NCBI RefSeq assembly: GCF_006265175.1
Contig: NZ_VDCQ01000020.1
Location: 62,001 to 126,000 of the forward strand
Length of the DNA stretch: 64,000 nt
Origin: Paenibacillus hemerocallicola
GTDB taxonomy: Bacteria > Bacillota > Bacilli > Paenibacillales > NBRC-103111
Direction of reading: 5' to 3'
Numbering within the stretch: the stretch's first letter is position 1; each line of letters opens with the position of its first letter. The notes under the pieces are model-generated. The model was not told where the DNA came from. It saw nothing but the letters and a program-made list of their open reading frames with translations, and searched no databases. Shown piece after piece: positions 18,355-27,157 of the stretch. A program made the position numbers and the translations under genes.

Positions 18355-18663
18355 ATGGAATTTCCGCCGTGGTTTCGGCAAGTGATTCAACAGAGAGTGG
18401 ATAAAGCGGCCGCGCAGGCGGAGCATCATTCCGATTTAAAGCAAATCAAGATGGAGGAGGAGCGGGCTTTCCGGACGCTGTTTGCCGGAATCGACACCGA
18501 GCGGATGGCCGAATTTTCGGAGTGGGAGGATCGGCACGGCTTAAAGCAAGCCCTCATCAATGAGAAGATTTATTTGAGCGGTATGCAGGAGGGTATCCAG
18601 CTTGCCGTAGCGCTGCTCTACCCGTCGCTCTGGCGGGATGGGAAGGAACCGCCGGGTGTATGA
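18355..18663 (+). CDS. hypothetical ICE protein
   Basis: 102 residues, start ATG 18355 behind GAGGGGGAGC. Helical and charged, beginning MEFPPWFRQVIQQRVDKAAAQ, with a central EERAFRTLFAGIDTERM and a final LINEKIYLSGMQEGIQLAVALLYP. That last segment resembles the tail of small helical Firmicutes proteins, but I do not recognise the family. It sits in the transfer operon between the Spo0E-like gene and prgI. Confidence 0.65.
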   Translation: MEFPPWFRQVIQQRVDKAAAQAEHHSDLKQIKMEEERAFRTLFAGIDTERMAEFSEWEDRHGLKQALINEKIYLSGMQEGIQLAVALLYPSLWRDGKEPPGV

Positions 18664-18702
18664 TTTCGGCCAGCCGCAGCCCCTCCTCCGGGAGGGATGA
18701 CC

Positions 18703-19059
18703 ATGGAAGTGAAAATTAACCGGGAGATCCGGGCTTATACGGAAAGCTTGTTCTTCGGACTGTCCTTGCGGCAGTTCTTTTTTTCTGTCCTAGCGGTAGG
18801 AGCGGCGATTGGTCTGTACTTTGGACTGCGCAGCCATCTTGGCGTCGAAACGGTAAGCTGGCTGTGTGTCCTGGGGGCCGCCCCTTGCGCCGCGCTGGGC
18901 TTCATCCAGCACCACGGGATGACCGCCGAGCAATGGCTTTGGGCGTATATCAAATCGGAGTTTCTGATGCCGAGGCGGCTTGTCTTTCATTCCACGAACA
19001 GCTACTATGAAGCGCTGCGGGGGAAGCTGCGGCAGCGCGGCTTGGAGGAGACTCGATGA
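18703..19059 (+). CDS. PrgI-family membrane protein
   Basis: 118 residues from ATG 18703, eight bases after GGGAGG. The ATG at 18697 abuts the ribosome site and is less likely. The PrgI hallmarks are an N-terminal VKINREIRAYTESLFFGLSLRQF, two membrane helices (FFFSVLAVGAAIGLYF and VSWLCVLGAAPCAALGF) and a C-terminal amphipathic tail. PrgI-like proteins (VirB3 analogues) accompany VirB4 in Gram-positive type IV systems. Its stop overlaps the virB4 start as ATGA. Confidence 0.85.
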   Translation: MEVKINREIRAYTESLFFGLSLRQFFFSVLAVGAAIGLYFGLRSHLGVETVSWLCVLGAAPCAALGFIQHHGMTAEQWLWAYIKSEFLMPRRLVFHSTNSYYEALRGKLRQRGLEETR

Positions 19060-21380
19060 TCAAAACGCTAAAGCGCATCATCAGCCAGGACAAGGAACGG
19101 TTTGTCGTTCCGAAAGGCGTTCAACAAACGATCCCGATTCGGGCCATTTGGCCAGACGGGATTTTTTTGGTTGGCACGAAATTTTCCAAGTCGTTTCGCT
19201 TTGAAGATATTAATTATGCCGTCGCTTCCCGTGAAGACAAGGAAGCGATGTTCCTCGCGTACGGCGAGCTGCTCAATTCGTTGGACAGCGGAGCGACCAC
19301 GAAAATCACAATCAATAATCGCCGCTTGAATCGGGCGGATTTGGCCGACTCGATTCTCATTCCGTTGCGGGACGATGGGCTGGACCCCTACCGGGAAGAG
19401 TACAATCGCATGCTGCTTGATAAAGCGACAGGCTCCAACGATACGTATCAGGAAAAATACATCACCGTGTCTGTAGCGAAAAAGAGCATTGAAGAGGCGC
19501 GCCAGTACTTTGCCCGTATCGGCGCCGATTTGGCGGGGCATTTTTCACGGCTCGGATCGAAGTGCCTGGAGCTGAATGCGACGGATCGTTTGCGCAGGCT
19601 CCATGATTTTTACCGTGTTGGCGAGGAAGCCGGTTTCCATTTCGATTTGTCAGAGACGATGCGCAAGGGGCATGATTTCAAGGACTATATCTGTCCGGAT
19701 ACGCTGGAGTTTGCGCGGGATCATTTTCGGATGGGCGACCATTATGGCCGGGTTATTTTTTTGCGGGAGTACGCCAGCTACATCAAGGACAGCATGGTTG
19801 CCGAGCTTTGCGACCTGAACCGGAATCTGCTGCTGTCTCTCGATGTGATTCCAATCCCGACGGACGAAGCGGTGCGCGAGGTGGAGAACCGGTTGCTCGG
19901 CGTGGAAACCAACATCACTAACTGGCAACGGAGGCAGAACAAGAACAACAATTATTCAGCAGTTATCCCTTATAACATGGAGCAGCAGCGCAAGGAAAGC
20001 AAGGAATTTCTGGACGATTTGACCACGCGCGATCAGCGGATGATGTTCGGACTGCTCACGATGGTGCATGTGGCGGACAGCAAGGAGCAACTTGACCAGG
20101 ACACCGAAGCGCTGCTTACCACGGCCCGCAAGCATCTGTGCCAGCTTGCGCCGCTCACGTTTCAACAAATGGATGGTCTGAATACGGTGCTTCCCTATGG
20201 GGTACGCAAGGTACACGCCCTTCGCACGCTGACGACCGAAAGCACGGCGGTCTTTATCCCGTTCCGCACGCAGGAGGTCATGCATCCGGGCGGGATATAT
20301 CAAGGGCAGAATGTCATCAGCAAAAATGTGATTTTCGCCAATCGCAAGCAGCTTCTGAACGGCAACAGTTTTATTCTAGGAGTTCCTGGTGCCGGCAAAA
20401 GCTTTACGGCGAAACGTGAAATCGTCAATCAGGTGCTGGCGAGCGACGATGACGTGATCCTGATCGACCCGGAGCGGGAGTATTCGGCTTTGGTGAAGGC
20501 GCTCGGCGGCGAAACGATCCACATCTCGGCCACCTCATCGAATCATATCAATGCGATGGATATGAATCGGCAGTATGGAGATGGGGCGAATCCGATCATC
20601 CTGAAATCCGAGTTTGTGTTGTCCTTGTGTGAGCAGTTAATGGGCGGGTTTCAGCTTGGGGCCAAGGAGAAATCGCTGATCGACCGATGCACCGCCAGCG
20701 TCTATCGCAGCTTTTTGCAGAGCAACTATCGGGGCGAGCCGCCGACGCTGCAGGACTTTCATGCGGAGTTGCTGAAGCAGGCGGAGCCGGAGGCGCAGGA
20801 GATTGCGCTGGCCATTGAATTGTTTACCTCCGGCAGTCTGAATACCTTTGCCAAACCCACCAATGTGAACGTGCATAACCGGCTGATCTGCTACGATATT
20901 CTGGACTTGGGCAAGCAACTGCTTCCGATTGGCATGTTGGTCGTGCTGGACAACATTCTGAACCGGATTACGCAGAACCGGGTGAAGGGCAAGAGCACCT
21001 TTATCTTCATTGATGAAATCTATTTATTGTTCCAGCACGAATACAGCGCCAACTTTCTGTACGCACTGTGGAAGCGCGTTCGAAAGTATGGCGCTTTTTG
21101 CACGGGCATTACGCAAAACGTGGACGATTTGCTGCAAAGCCATACCGCAAGGACGATGCTGGCCAACAGCGAATTTATTGTGATGCTCAACCAGTCCAGC
21201 ACAGATCGCAAGGAGCTGGCGGAGTTACTGAACATTTCGGATTTGCAGCTCTCCTATATCACCAATGTGGACGCCGGGAACGGTCTTATGAAGATTGGAA
21301 GCTCGCTGGTTCCCTTCTCCGATCAGTTCCCGCGGGATACGATGCTGTACAAGCTGATGACGACGAAGCCGGGCGAATAA
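19056..21380 (+). CDS. VirB4-type conjugation ATPase
   Basis: 774 residues. The N-terminal 400 residues are the CagE/TrbE/VirB4-like domain. The ATPase core has Walker A GVPGAGKS near residue 442, an LIDPEREYSAL strand, and Walker B STFIFIDEIYLLF near residue 650, followed by the ITQNVDDLLQS segment. This is the energy source of the transfer channel and the most diagnostic ICE gene. It is complete and colinear with Tn1549-like VirB4. It overlaps prgI by four bases and ends 54 bp before the convergent XRE gene. Confidence 0.95.
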   Translation: MIKTLKRIISQDKERFVVPKGVQQTIPIRAIWPDGIFLVGTKFSKSFRFEDINYAVASREDKEAMFLAYGELLNSLDSGATTKITINNRRLNRADLADSILIPLRDDGLDPYREEYNRMLLDKATGSNDTYQEKYITVSVAKKSIEEARQYFARIGADLAGHFSRLGSKCLELNATDRLRRLHDFYRVGEEAGFHFDLSETMRKGHDFKDYICPDTLEFARDHFRMGDHYGRVIFLREYASYIKDSMVAELCDLNRNLLLSLDVIPIPTDEAVREVENRLLGVETNITNWQRRQNKNNNYSAVIPYNMEQQRKESKEFLDDLTTRDQRMMFGLLTMVHVADSKEQLDQDTEALLTTARKHLCQLAPLTFQQMDGLNTVLPYGVRKVHALRTLTTESTAVFIPFRTQEVMHPGGIYQGQNVISKNVIFANRKQLLNGNSFILGVPGAGKSFTAKREIVNQVLASDDDVILIDPEREYSALVKALGGETIHISATSSNHINAMDMNRQYGDGANPIILKSEFVLSLCEQLMGGFQLGAKEKSLIDRCTASVYRSFLQSNYRGEPPTLQDFHAELLKQAEPEAQEIALAIELFTSGSLNTFAKPTNVNVHNRLICYDILDLGKQLLPIGMLVVLDNILNRITQNRVKGKSTFIFIDEIYLLFQHEYSANFLYALWKRVRKYGAFCTGITQNVDDLLQSHTARTMLANSEFIVMLNQSSTDRKELAELLNISDLQLSYITNVDAGNGLMKIGSSLVPFSDQFPRDTMLYKLMTTKPGE

Positions 21381-21391
21381 AATAAAAGCAA

Positions 21392-21419
21392 GGGAGCGGC
21401 AGGAATCCAGGCCGCTCCC
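21392..21419 (-). terminator. terminator between virB4 and the XRE regulator
   Basis: A 9-bp perfect stem GGGAGCGGC/GCCGCTCCC with a 10-base loop. On the minus strand it is followed by TTGCTTTTATTTTATT, so it mainly terminates the XRE gene transcript. On the plus strand the run of T is missing. Confidence 0.65.
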
Positions 21420-21433
21420 CGTCTATACCGTCC

Positions 21434-21772
21434 CTAGCTGCTTTCTTCCTCGGTCAGCAGCGCTTTCAGGATACGATGGGCTTGCCGCTGCTTGGCCTCG
21501 TCCTGCTGCAAGAGCAGCAGCACACTTTCCCATATCCAGCGATTCTCCTGCAAGCTGCCCGCCTGATCGCCAAATAAATCATGAACCGACATATGTAAAC
21601 CGGAAGCTATCTTTTCAATCGTTTGCAATTTGACATTGATTTCGCCGCGTTCGATTTGAGCCAGATAACTGCCAGCCATGCCAATCAGCTCGCCCAGCTT
21701 GTCCTGCGTCAGATTTTGAGCCATCCGATGCAGGCGTATCTTGGCTCCAACGGTCTGTGCAAAAGTAACCAT
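21434..21772 (-). CDS. XRE-family transcriptional repressor
   Basis: 112 residues. A Cro/CI helix-turn-helix covers residues about 8-65 (KIRLHRMAQNLTQDKLGELIG, then YLAQIERGEINVKLQTIEKIA). The C-terminal 40 residues are helical and acidic. It is transcribed divergently from the small membrane protein gene. The gap between them holds the palindromic CTCTA-N10-TAGAG (21789-21808), a plausible operator. It probably controls entry into the transfer programme. The function follows from family and position only. Confidence 0.85.
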   Translation of the reverse strand: MVTFAQTVGAKIRLHRMAQNLTQDKLGELIGMAGSYLAQIERGEINVKLQTIEKIASGLHMSVHDLFGDQAGSLQENRWIWESVLLLLQQDEAKQRQAHRILKALLTEEESS

Positions 21773-21858
21773 AGCGACACCACAACCTCTCTATTCTAAA
21801 GTGTAGAGCACAGGTCGAGAGGGGTGGAGAGTCTTAAAACTATAGTTGTGCGATATAT

Positions 21859-21887
21859 TTGTAGCTTGGGTGTACATGGGGTATAAT
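21859..21887 (+). promoter_or_regulatory. sigma-A type promoter for the 40-residue membrane protein
   Basis: TTGTAG (21859-21864), 17-bp spacer, perfect TATAAT (21882-21887). It lies divergent from the XRE repressor and 60 bp before the small gene at 21948. Confidence 0.6.
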
Positions 21888-21947
21888 CTTCCATGAGTTG
21901 AACGACGATCCATTATTATCCGTATTAGGCCGCAAGGAGGGGAGTCA

Positions 21948-22070
21948 TTGCTTTTGACTTTTTTGGACATGTCGCTTGCGTGTCGGCTGATTTTTTCTGC
22001 TTTAGGGGTGTCTGCTCTTTTGCTATCCATGTACGCCGAGAGTCGGCATCGCAGAAACAACAAATCGTAG
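21948..22070 (+). CDS. 40-residue single-helix membrane protein
   Basis: A TTG start at 21948 follows a near-perfect AAGGAGGGG by six bases, and the frame ends at TAG 22068-22070. The product has one hydrophobic helix (about residues 9-29, ACRLIFSALGVSALLLSMY) and a basic tail (ESRHRRNNKS), so the N-terminus should be outside. It has its own TATAAT promoter and an intrinsic terminator, making a self-contained transcription unit next to the repressor. It is too short for routine annotation. No family is recognised. An entry-exclusion, toxin-like or regulatory peptide is possible. Confidence 0.6.
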   Translation: MLLTFLDMSLACRLIFSALGVSALLLSMYAESRHRRNNKS

Positions 22071-22091
22071 CCCGGTTGATCAACACAAAAT

Positions 22092-22131
22092 GGGAGGAAC
22101 AGTGGCATTTTGCCATGTTCCTCCCGTTTTT
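22092..22131 (+). terminator. intrinsic terminator of the small membrane protein unit
   Basis: Arms GGGAGGAACA(G)TGGC and GCCATGTTCCTCCC form a 14-bp stem with one bulged base, and GTTTTTAT follows. It separates the unit from the convergent sigma-factor gene. Confidence 0.75.
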
Positions 22132-22158
22132 ATATGGAGGAGATTGTTTTCAAGTCCA

Positions 22159-22701
22159 TTAGCCAAATAGTGTTTGACGGGCAGTACTTCGAATTTTTTT
22201 CCGCAAGCGATAGATTCGGGTTGTGACCGCCGTTTCCGATACATTGTACTTCTGGCTGAGCGCGCGCACCGAGAGGTGGCGTTTGAAATAGTCGACATAA
22301 AATTCGCTTTCCGCAGGGCTTAACTGCTGCAGGACGTGATGAGCCATCGCCTTGAAATCCAGCGTTGAAAGCAGAACCTCGTATAACTCCTGACTGCATG
22401 CTGCCAAGCGATTCGCCAAATGATCGCTCAAGGCAACCTCGTGCTTTTGCTCTCGATAGAGCTTGCGGTACATGACATTCACCTGATTTCGGGAGGTGAC
22501 ATAAAGCCATCCCGCAACATTGGGATGATTTCGCAGCTTGGACAGGTTCGCTTGAACCTGCAAAAACGTATTTTGTACGCACTCCTCCACTAATGTGATC
22601 GGAAGCCCTTTCATTAGCTTTTTACAATAATGAAAGATGCGTTGAAAATACACGTGAAAAATCTCCTCAAAAAAGGCTTCGTTGCTAATTCCGACCCTCA
22701 T
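22159..22701 (-). CDS. ECF-like RNA polymerase sigma factor
   Basis: 180 residues from the minus-strand ATG at 22701, which follows AAAGGAGGGTG. Region 2 is visible as FQRIFHYCKKLMKGLP...VEECVQNTFLQVQANLSKLR...VAGWLYVTSRNQ. Region 4 is LSPAESEFYVDYFKRHLSVRALSQKYNVSETAVTTRIYRLRKKI. The order and length match small sigma-70-family factors of ICEs. It may direct transcription of regulatory or transfer genes. No anti-sigma gene is adjacent. Confidence 0.8.
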   Translation of the reverse strand: MRVGISNEAFFEEIFHVYFQRIFHYCKKLMKGLPITLVEECVQNTFLQVQANLSKLRNHPNVAGWLYVTSRNQVNVMYRKLYREQKHEVALSDHLANRLAACSQELYEVLLSTLDFKAMAHHVLQQLSPAESEFYVDYFKRHLSVRALSQKYNVSETAVTTRIYRLRKKIRSTARQTLFG

Positions 22702-23487
22702 GGCGAACGCACCCTCCTTTATTACTGGTACGACCAACAGCCTATGGCGCTGGACAGAACGACCAGGAACGAATGAAAGGTTTATCTTCAACATTCCCCC
22801 TCCACTTTGTGAGTCTATTGAACGAATGACAGATAGCCATAAAAGACTAACTGTGTTCAATATTTTACCATTCTTCGCCCTTCTCCGAACTAGACCCAAA
22901 GATGGAATTTGTTGAAAGTTAGTGGGACTTATTTCACATTTCAACAAGTGAATTTGCACAAGAACTTCCTTCTCCCATTCGAACTCTACGACAATTTTTG
23001 TTATTCATGTGATCTTGCAGTTCTGGAGCATCAACTCTAGTAGGGGGACTTTTGAACCTGTTTTTTTCTCAATCCGAACCTTGATCTAGTTCTTAAAGGG
23101 TGGTTATTTGACGGACACTTATGCAAAATTTCGCTAGTACATCATACTCATCTCGGTCAGCACTTGGACAGCTCGGGACCTGCTAACACAGCGGTGTTGC
23201 CTGGTGGCAGGAGTTGATCCGGTATGCGGTGTTATCGAATAGGCTGTACGATTATTTTTATTTCGTGTCTGGTTCCTGCGGCTAGACTGAACCCTGATGG
23301 AATTTTTCGTCGAAAACAATTGGAGACTTTGCCGAAATATTGCGCTCTCAATTTACGGGGCGTTCTATGGCAAGGTCTTTTTTGCATTTGTGCAAAAGTG
23401 AAGGACCTATTGATGGGCAGTACAGGCTGCCGCTCCCCTCCTTCCGTTTTGGTTGCTCCAAAAGCCAAAACGGAAGGAGAAGCCCCG
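22702..23487. other. non-coding regulatory gap between the two sigma genes
   Basis: 785 bp without a credible gene. It holds the ribosome site of the minus-strand sigma gene at its left end, a GC-rich self-complementary patch (about 23178-23210, CCTGC ... AACAC/GTGTT ... GCAGG) and, at its right end, a strong hairpin over the ribosome site of the next gene. The frame that runs through 23224-23487 ahead of the second sigma gene shows no protein-like features. Confidence 0.5.
23439..23478 (+). promoter_or_regulatory. ribosome-site-sequestering hairpin
   Basis: TCCTTCCGTTTTGG (23439-23452) is a perfect 14-bp inverted repeat of CCAAAACGGAAGGA (23465-23478) with a 12-base loop. The right arm contains the GGAAGGAG ribosome site (23472-23479) for the ATG at 23488, so the folded leader should block translation of the sigma-like gene. 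Confidence 0.7.
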
Positions 23488-23919
23488 ATGAAAATAAAAA
23501 TCAATTTGCGAGAAATCTACCCCTACTACAAAAACGATATTTGGGTTGAGGTAGAGGAGGAACTGGCAATTGAGATGAGACAATTCGAGTTATATGAAAG
23601 CGCATACATTTTGAGAAGATATCGGAATCGGGCGTATTTCTCTTTGGATCGGGAGGACGGAATTGAACAGGAAGCCCAGGACAGCTCAATTTCGCCCGAA
23701 GAGTTGGTCATGCAAAAGGCAGCCAACGAAGAATTGTACGCGGCGCTTTGTAAATTGCCGGACAAATGGGGGCGGCGTATTTATGCGCATTATGTGCTGG
23801 GTCTGAGCAAGGTAGCAATAGCACGAGCGGAAAAGATGGATGAGAGCACGGTGCGAAAGTCCATAGAGCGGGGGCTGAAGCAATTGGCCCGATTGTTGAA
23901 GACCGAGCAAGAATCGTAG
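23488..23919 (+). CDS. ICE sigma-70 region-4-like regulator
   Basis: 143 residues from ATG 23488. The N-terminal half is charged (INLREIYPYYKNDIWVEVEEEL, then a YILRRYRNRAYFSLD stretch). The C-terminal half is sigma region 4: EELYAALCKLPDKWGRRIYAHYVLGLSKVAIARAEKMDESTVRKSIERGLKQL. Region 2 is missing, as in the sigma-like regulators of Tn916/Tn1549-type elements. Its ribosome site is buried in a perfect 14-bp hairpin, so production is probably conditional. It likely promotes expression of transfer or excision genes. Confidence 0.8.
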   Translation: MKIKINLREIYPYYKNDIWVEVEEELAIEMRQFELYESAYILRRYRNRAYFSLDREDGIEQEAQDSSISPEELVMQKAANEELYAALCKLPDKWGRRIYAHYVLGLSKVAIARAEKMDESTVRKSIERGLKQLARLLKTEQES

Positions 23920-23941
23920 GATTAAGAACAAGCAGGTAACA

Positions 23942-23967
23942 ATGCGCGGCTACTGTTGGCCGCGCAT
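23942..23967 (+). terminator. hairpin after the sigma-like gene
   Basis: ATGCGCGGC/GCCGCGCAT 9-bp perfect stem with an 8-base loop, 22 bp after the stop. The following tract is TGTTGTTATC, a weak T run, so termination may be partial. Confidence 0.5.
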
Positions 23968-24142
23968 GTTGTTATCGGCAACGGTACAGCATTTGTGCCC
24001 GCGAGGTTATTTGGCAGCCGAAATTTCAAAAATGTTTTATCGATTGCTGCCCGATTTGAACTCCAAAATGAAACGGTTAGTAGAAGGTCGCTATTTTTTT
24101 TGACTTTTCTGCTTCCTAATTCATTTTGAGAGGAGAAATCGT

Positions 24143-24550
24143 ATGCTGCCAGTCTTGTTCCGGGATACCGCACACGAATCCTTTTACTATCGCATGTTGG
24201 ATGAACGTCAATGTACGGATAGTTATCATCGATCATTATTTTATACGTTAGGCATTTCGAAAGACACCCGCGCACATATTCGAGATATTTTCGATTTTTC
24301 CAATGGAGGCATCAGGCCGGAAAGCTTGTCAGCCTCGTGGCAAACGGGAAGCTCGATCCGAACGTGCCGACTCGCATTCAATCTCTGGAATGGCTGGAGC
24401 CAAGACGGCGAGGAACGTTATTCCACTCCGCACGAGTTGTTCGATTGTGGCTTTGCCCCCTACTTCTTTGAAGCGATTCGTCTCCGCTATCCCGATTATT
24501 GCCGCAATCAAGTCACTTCCTTTAAGCCCAAGGCGGAACGCAGCCGGTAA
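24143..24550 (+). CDS. DUF6075-like ICE protein
   Basis: 135 residues, ATG at 24143 after GAGAGGAG. The pattern I recall for DUF6075 is present: an early HESFYYRMLDERQCTDSYHR, then LFYTLGISKDTRAHIRDIFDF, a SASWQTGSS segment before CRLAFNLWNGW, and CGFAPYFFEAIRLRYPDYCR. The family is common in Tn1549-like ICEs and its function is not known. It lies 18 bp upstream of the NlpC/P60 gene and is probably co-transcribed with it. Confidence 0.75.
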   Translation: MLPVLFRDTAHESFYYRMLDERQCTDSYHRSLFYTLGISKDTRAHIRDIFDFSNGGIRPESLSASWQTGSSIRTCRLAFNLWNGWSQDGEERYSTPHELFDCGFAPYFFEAIRLRYPDYCRNQVTSFKPKAERSR

Positions 24551-24568
24551 GGCAAGGAGGAGAATGCT

Positions 24569-26443
24569 TTGAAAACCATAAAAATCAGGATGATGGTCAA
24601 GTCCATCAAACGGATAAACAAGCAGGCCCGCGTTCTGACGCGGGCAGTAGCTGTACGGAAACATACGGCCCGTTCCAAGGATAATGAAAGCACTTCTTCT
24701 TCCTCGGAGCGGATACAGGGTCGTATCCATGCAGCCGCGCATCGAACAGTGAGTACGGTGATCCGAGTTCCGATAACGAGGTTAGTGACAATCAATCGAC
24801 GCTGGCGTTCGCGTTTCCGTTTCCATCATGGTGACCCATCTATTAGGGCGGATACACAGCAACAACCCATGATTCGAGTCCGCTTGCGACGAATGCCGTC
24901 CAATGGAAAAGGCCCGAGACTGGCAAAGCGAAAGAGAACACTCCCCCAGGTTGAAGAGACAGCCCGGCATGTAAGAAGGAAACAACCGGCCGACAAGAAG
25001 AAGGGAATTGGCCCCAATCCTCCAAGACCCAAGCGCAGTTACGACGAAAAATCAAAAGTCTATGCGCCGCGGCAGAAGCATATGGTCGGGAACGCTCCGT
25101 CCTTTTCGGAAACTTTGAAAAGGAACAGAAGTATTCGTCAAAAACGCTTTTCCTTAAAAGGCGTATCTCCCTCCATAAAAGTAAGCCGTTCTGTCGGTCA
25201 GGGAACAAGCCAGAGGGAGAAGCGTTCAACTCAACAGCAGGGGATGATTCAAGCTGCCAGCCAAGCGCGCCATTCGATCCAGTGGTCGCGTGCTGCCGCT
25301 CAGATGAATCTCCGAATGGTTAAATTGCTGATCCGAGCGATTGCGTTGATTGTCAAAGGACTGTCGGCCATGCTGGGGATCAGCAGTTCGGTTATTATTC
25401 TGCTGTGTATCATCATGATTGTAGCCGCGCTGCTTTCTTCCCCGTTCGGTATTTTTGTCGCTGACGAAAACACAGAACCCGATACGAAAAAGCTGGTTCA
25501 GATCGTAGATGAGATGGATGCCGAATTTTCCGCCCGCATAGCGAGCATGCAGCAAGCTGCTGGAAAAGTGGATCGCGTCGAAATCCAATTTGTTGGCAGT
25601 GCAGACAATAGCCGAATTGATAATTGGACGGATGTAGTGGCTGTTTATGCGGTTAAGACCTCAACTGACAGAGCGGCAATGGATGTAGTCACTATGGATC
25701 ACCAGCGGGAGGAACTGCTTCAGGCTGTGTTTTGGGATATGAACCGGATCGACTCGCACATTGAAACATTGGAGCATACGAGGACCGTCACTGTTGAACA
25801 CAGCGATGGAAGTGTGGAGGAACAATCGGTGACGGAAGAGGAACGTGTCCTGCAACTGTCGATTTCGGCACGGACAGCAGAACAACAAGCGGCGCTCTAT
25901 GATTTTTCAACGGAACAGGCCGATTTGATGAAGGAGCTTCTGTCGGCAGAATTTCGTCCCATGATGATGGATATCTTGGGAAAGAACGGCGATACCGGGT
26001 TAACCACCGAGCAGGTTGCAGCGATGATCACCGATTTGCCCACCGGTATGCTTGGAAGCCAGGCTGTCGAGCTGGCATTGACCCGATTGGGCGATCCGTA
26101 CAGCCAGCTAAAAGCAGGACAGGATCGCTATACGGATTGCAGTTATCTTGTACAGTGGGTATACCGACAGTTAGGCGCTGAATTGCCCAGAACAGCGGCC
26201 GAACAGGCGCGGTTTATCGTGGAGAACGGGCTTTCGCTTACCTCCGATGAGCTAATGGCAGGCGATTTGATTTTCTGGAGCTACGAGCCAAACGGGAGGT
26301 TTATGGATATTACGCATGTTGGCATTTATGCGGGTGAAGGCAAGGTTATCGATGCCTCCTCCAGCCGGTTACAGGTTGTCTATCGGAATGTGTTCGATGC
26401 CGATCTTCAAGTGATGTATGGGAGGCCGTATGTTCAAGATTGA
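24569..26443 (+). CDS. membrane-anchored NlpC/P60 transfer peptidoglycan hydrolase
   Basis: 624 residues, TTG start at 24569 six bases after AAGGAGGAG. The first 250 residues are very basic and presumably cytoplasmic. One strong membrane helix follows (about residues 270-292, IILLCIIMIVAALL). The external part has an acidic linker domain and a C-terminal NlpC/P60 domain with catalytic Cys524 (TDCSYL) and His583 (THVGIY). It should cleave cell-wall stem peptides to open a path for the mating channel, as VirB1-type enzymes do. It is the last clear transfer gene. A diverged relic of a homologous domain occurs at 34223. Confidence 0.88.
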   Translation: MKTIKIRMMVKSIKRINKQARVLTRAVAVRKHTARSKDNESTSSSSERIQGRIHAAAHRTVSTVIRVPITRLVTINRRWRSRFRFHHGDPSIRADTQQQPMIRVRLRRMPSNGKGPRLAKRKRTLPQVEETARHVRRKQPADKKKGIGPNPPRPKRSYDEKSKVYAPRQKHMVGNAPSFSETLKRNRSIRQKRFSLKGVSPSIKVSRSVGQGTSQREKRSTQQQGMIQAASQARHSIQWSRAAAQMNLRMVKLLIRAIALIVKGLSAMLGISSSVIILLCIIMIVAALLSSPFGIFVADENTEPDTKKLVQIVDEMDAEFSARIASMQQAAGKVDRVEIQFVGSADNSRIDNWTDVVAVYAVKTSTDRAAMDVVTMDHQREELLQAVFWDMNRIDSHIETLEHTRTVTVEHSDGSVEEQSVTEEERVLQLSISARTAEQQAALYDFSTEQADLMKELLSAEFRPMMMDILGKNGDTGLTTEQVAAMITDLPTGMLGSQAVELALTRLGDPYSQLKAGQDRYTDCSYLVQWVYRQLGAELPRTAAEQARFIVENGLSLTSDELMAGDLIFWSYEPNGRFMDITHVGIYAGEGKVIDASSSRLQVVYRNVFDADLQVMYGRPYVQD

Positions 26444-27149
26444 TACATTTTCGGTCATATTGCGAGACTCTTTGTGTAGTGAAGAAGATTAGACATATGT
26501 TATAGAAGTAAATCTGGCCTCCCAGACCTTCGGCAATATCTCCGAAGACTTGTGAGGTTATTTGTTTGAAAAGCTATTTTTACATACTGGCATTCATTGA
26601 TGTTCAAATCGGACGTCATGCCGATTAGTCCCGTCAATCTGGATGGAGATAGACAGCGTGCTGTGTTGCTCCACCAGCAAATTGCGTCTGGTTCCTTGTT
26701 TTCCCGTATCCGTCTGATTGTTTCTGATTACTTCCAATGTCAAAGGGACTTTCACCAAATGCCGTCGATGCTTTGCCACTCCCAGCCAATGCCTTCTATG
26801 TCCTAGTAGGTTTGTAGGCCTGTCGCCTAAACACGTTCAAAGAATCCTGCCTCAGCTCTGGCTTGGAAAAAACGATGTAATGAGTAACAAAGGGTAGAGG
26901 TGAGTGACAATGCAAACCCAAAACTGGATGCTATCCGATTCTGGGAAAATCAAATCCGAGAATCCATATACGTGTGACAATTGGGATACAAGACGAACCT
27001 ATCAACATAACATAAGCCTGCGGCGGAAGAAAACCGCTAGAGCCCCGTCCCAAGGTGGAAGGCATTTTGTATGTACTGCAGACCGACTGCCAAGAGAACG
27101 CAGTCCCTCAATAGGTTCTTAGTAATTCACTTTATAGTCGATTTGTAAG
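26444..27149. other. gene-poor stretch downstream of the transfer module
   Basis: 700 bp with no strong gene. It holds a weak hairpin CTTCGG/CCGAAG near 26528-26547, a minus-strand frame at 26594-26779 with a protein-like but unrecognised sequence and no clear ribosome site, and a plus-strand frame at 26910 listed separately. It looks like eroded ICE cargo. Confidence 0.4.
26910..27122 (+). CDS. possible short hypothetical protein
   Basis: 70 residues, ATG at 26910 preceded by AGAGGTGAG at suitable distance. It begins MQTQNWMLSDSGKIKSENPY and becomes basic. No motif is recognised, and the C-terminal half looks like random translation, so a truncated gene is as likely as an intact one. Confidence 0.25.
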   Translation: MQTQNWMLSDSGKIKSENPYTCDNWDTRRTYQHNISLRRKKTARAPSQGGRHFVCTADRLPRERSPSIGS

Positions 27150-27157
27150 TCTTGAAA

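Noticed and set aside
23224..23487. N-terminal extension of the sigma-like gene
   Set aside because: It has no protein-like features and runs through the hairpin that covers the true ribosome site.
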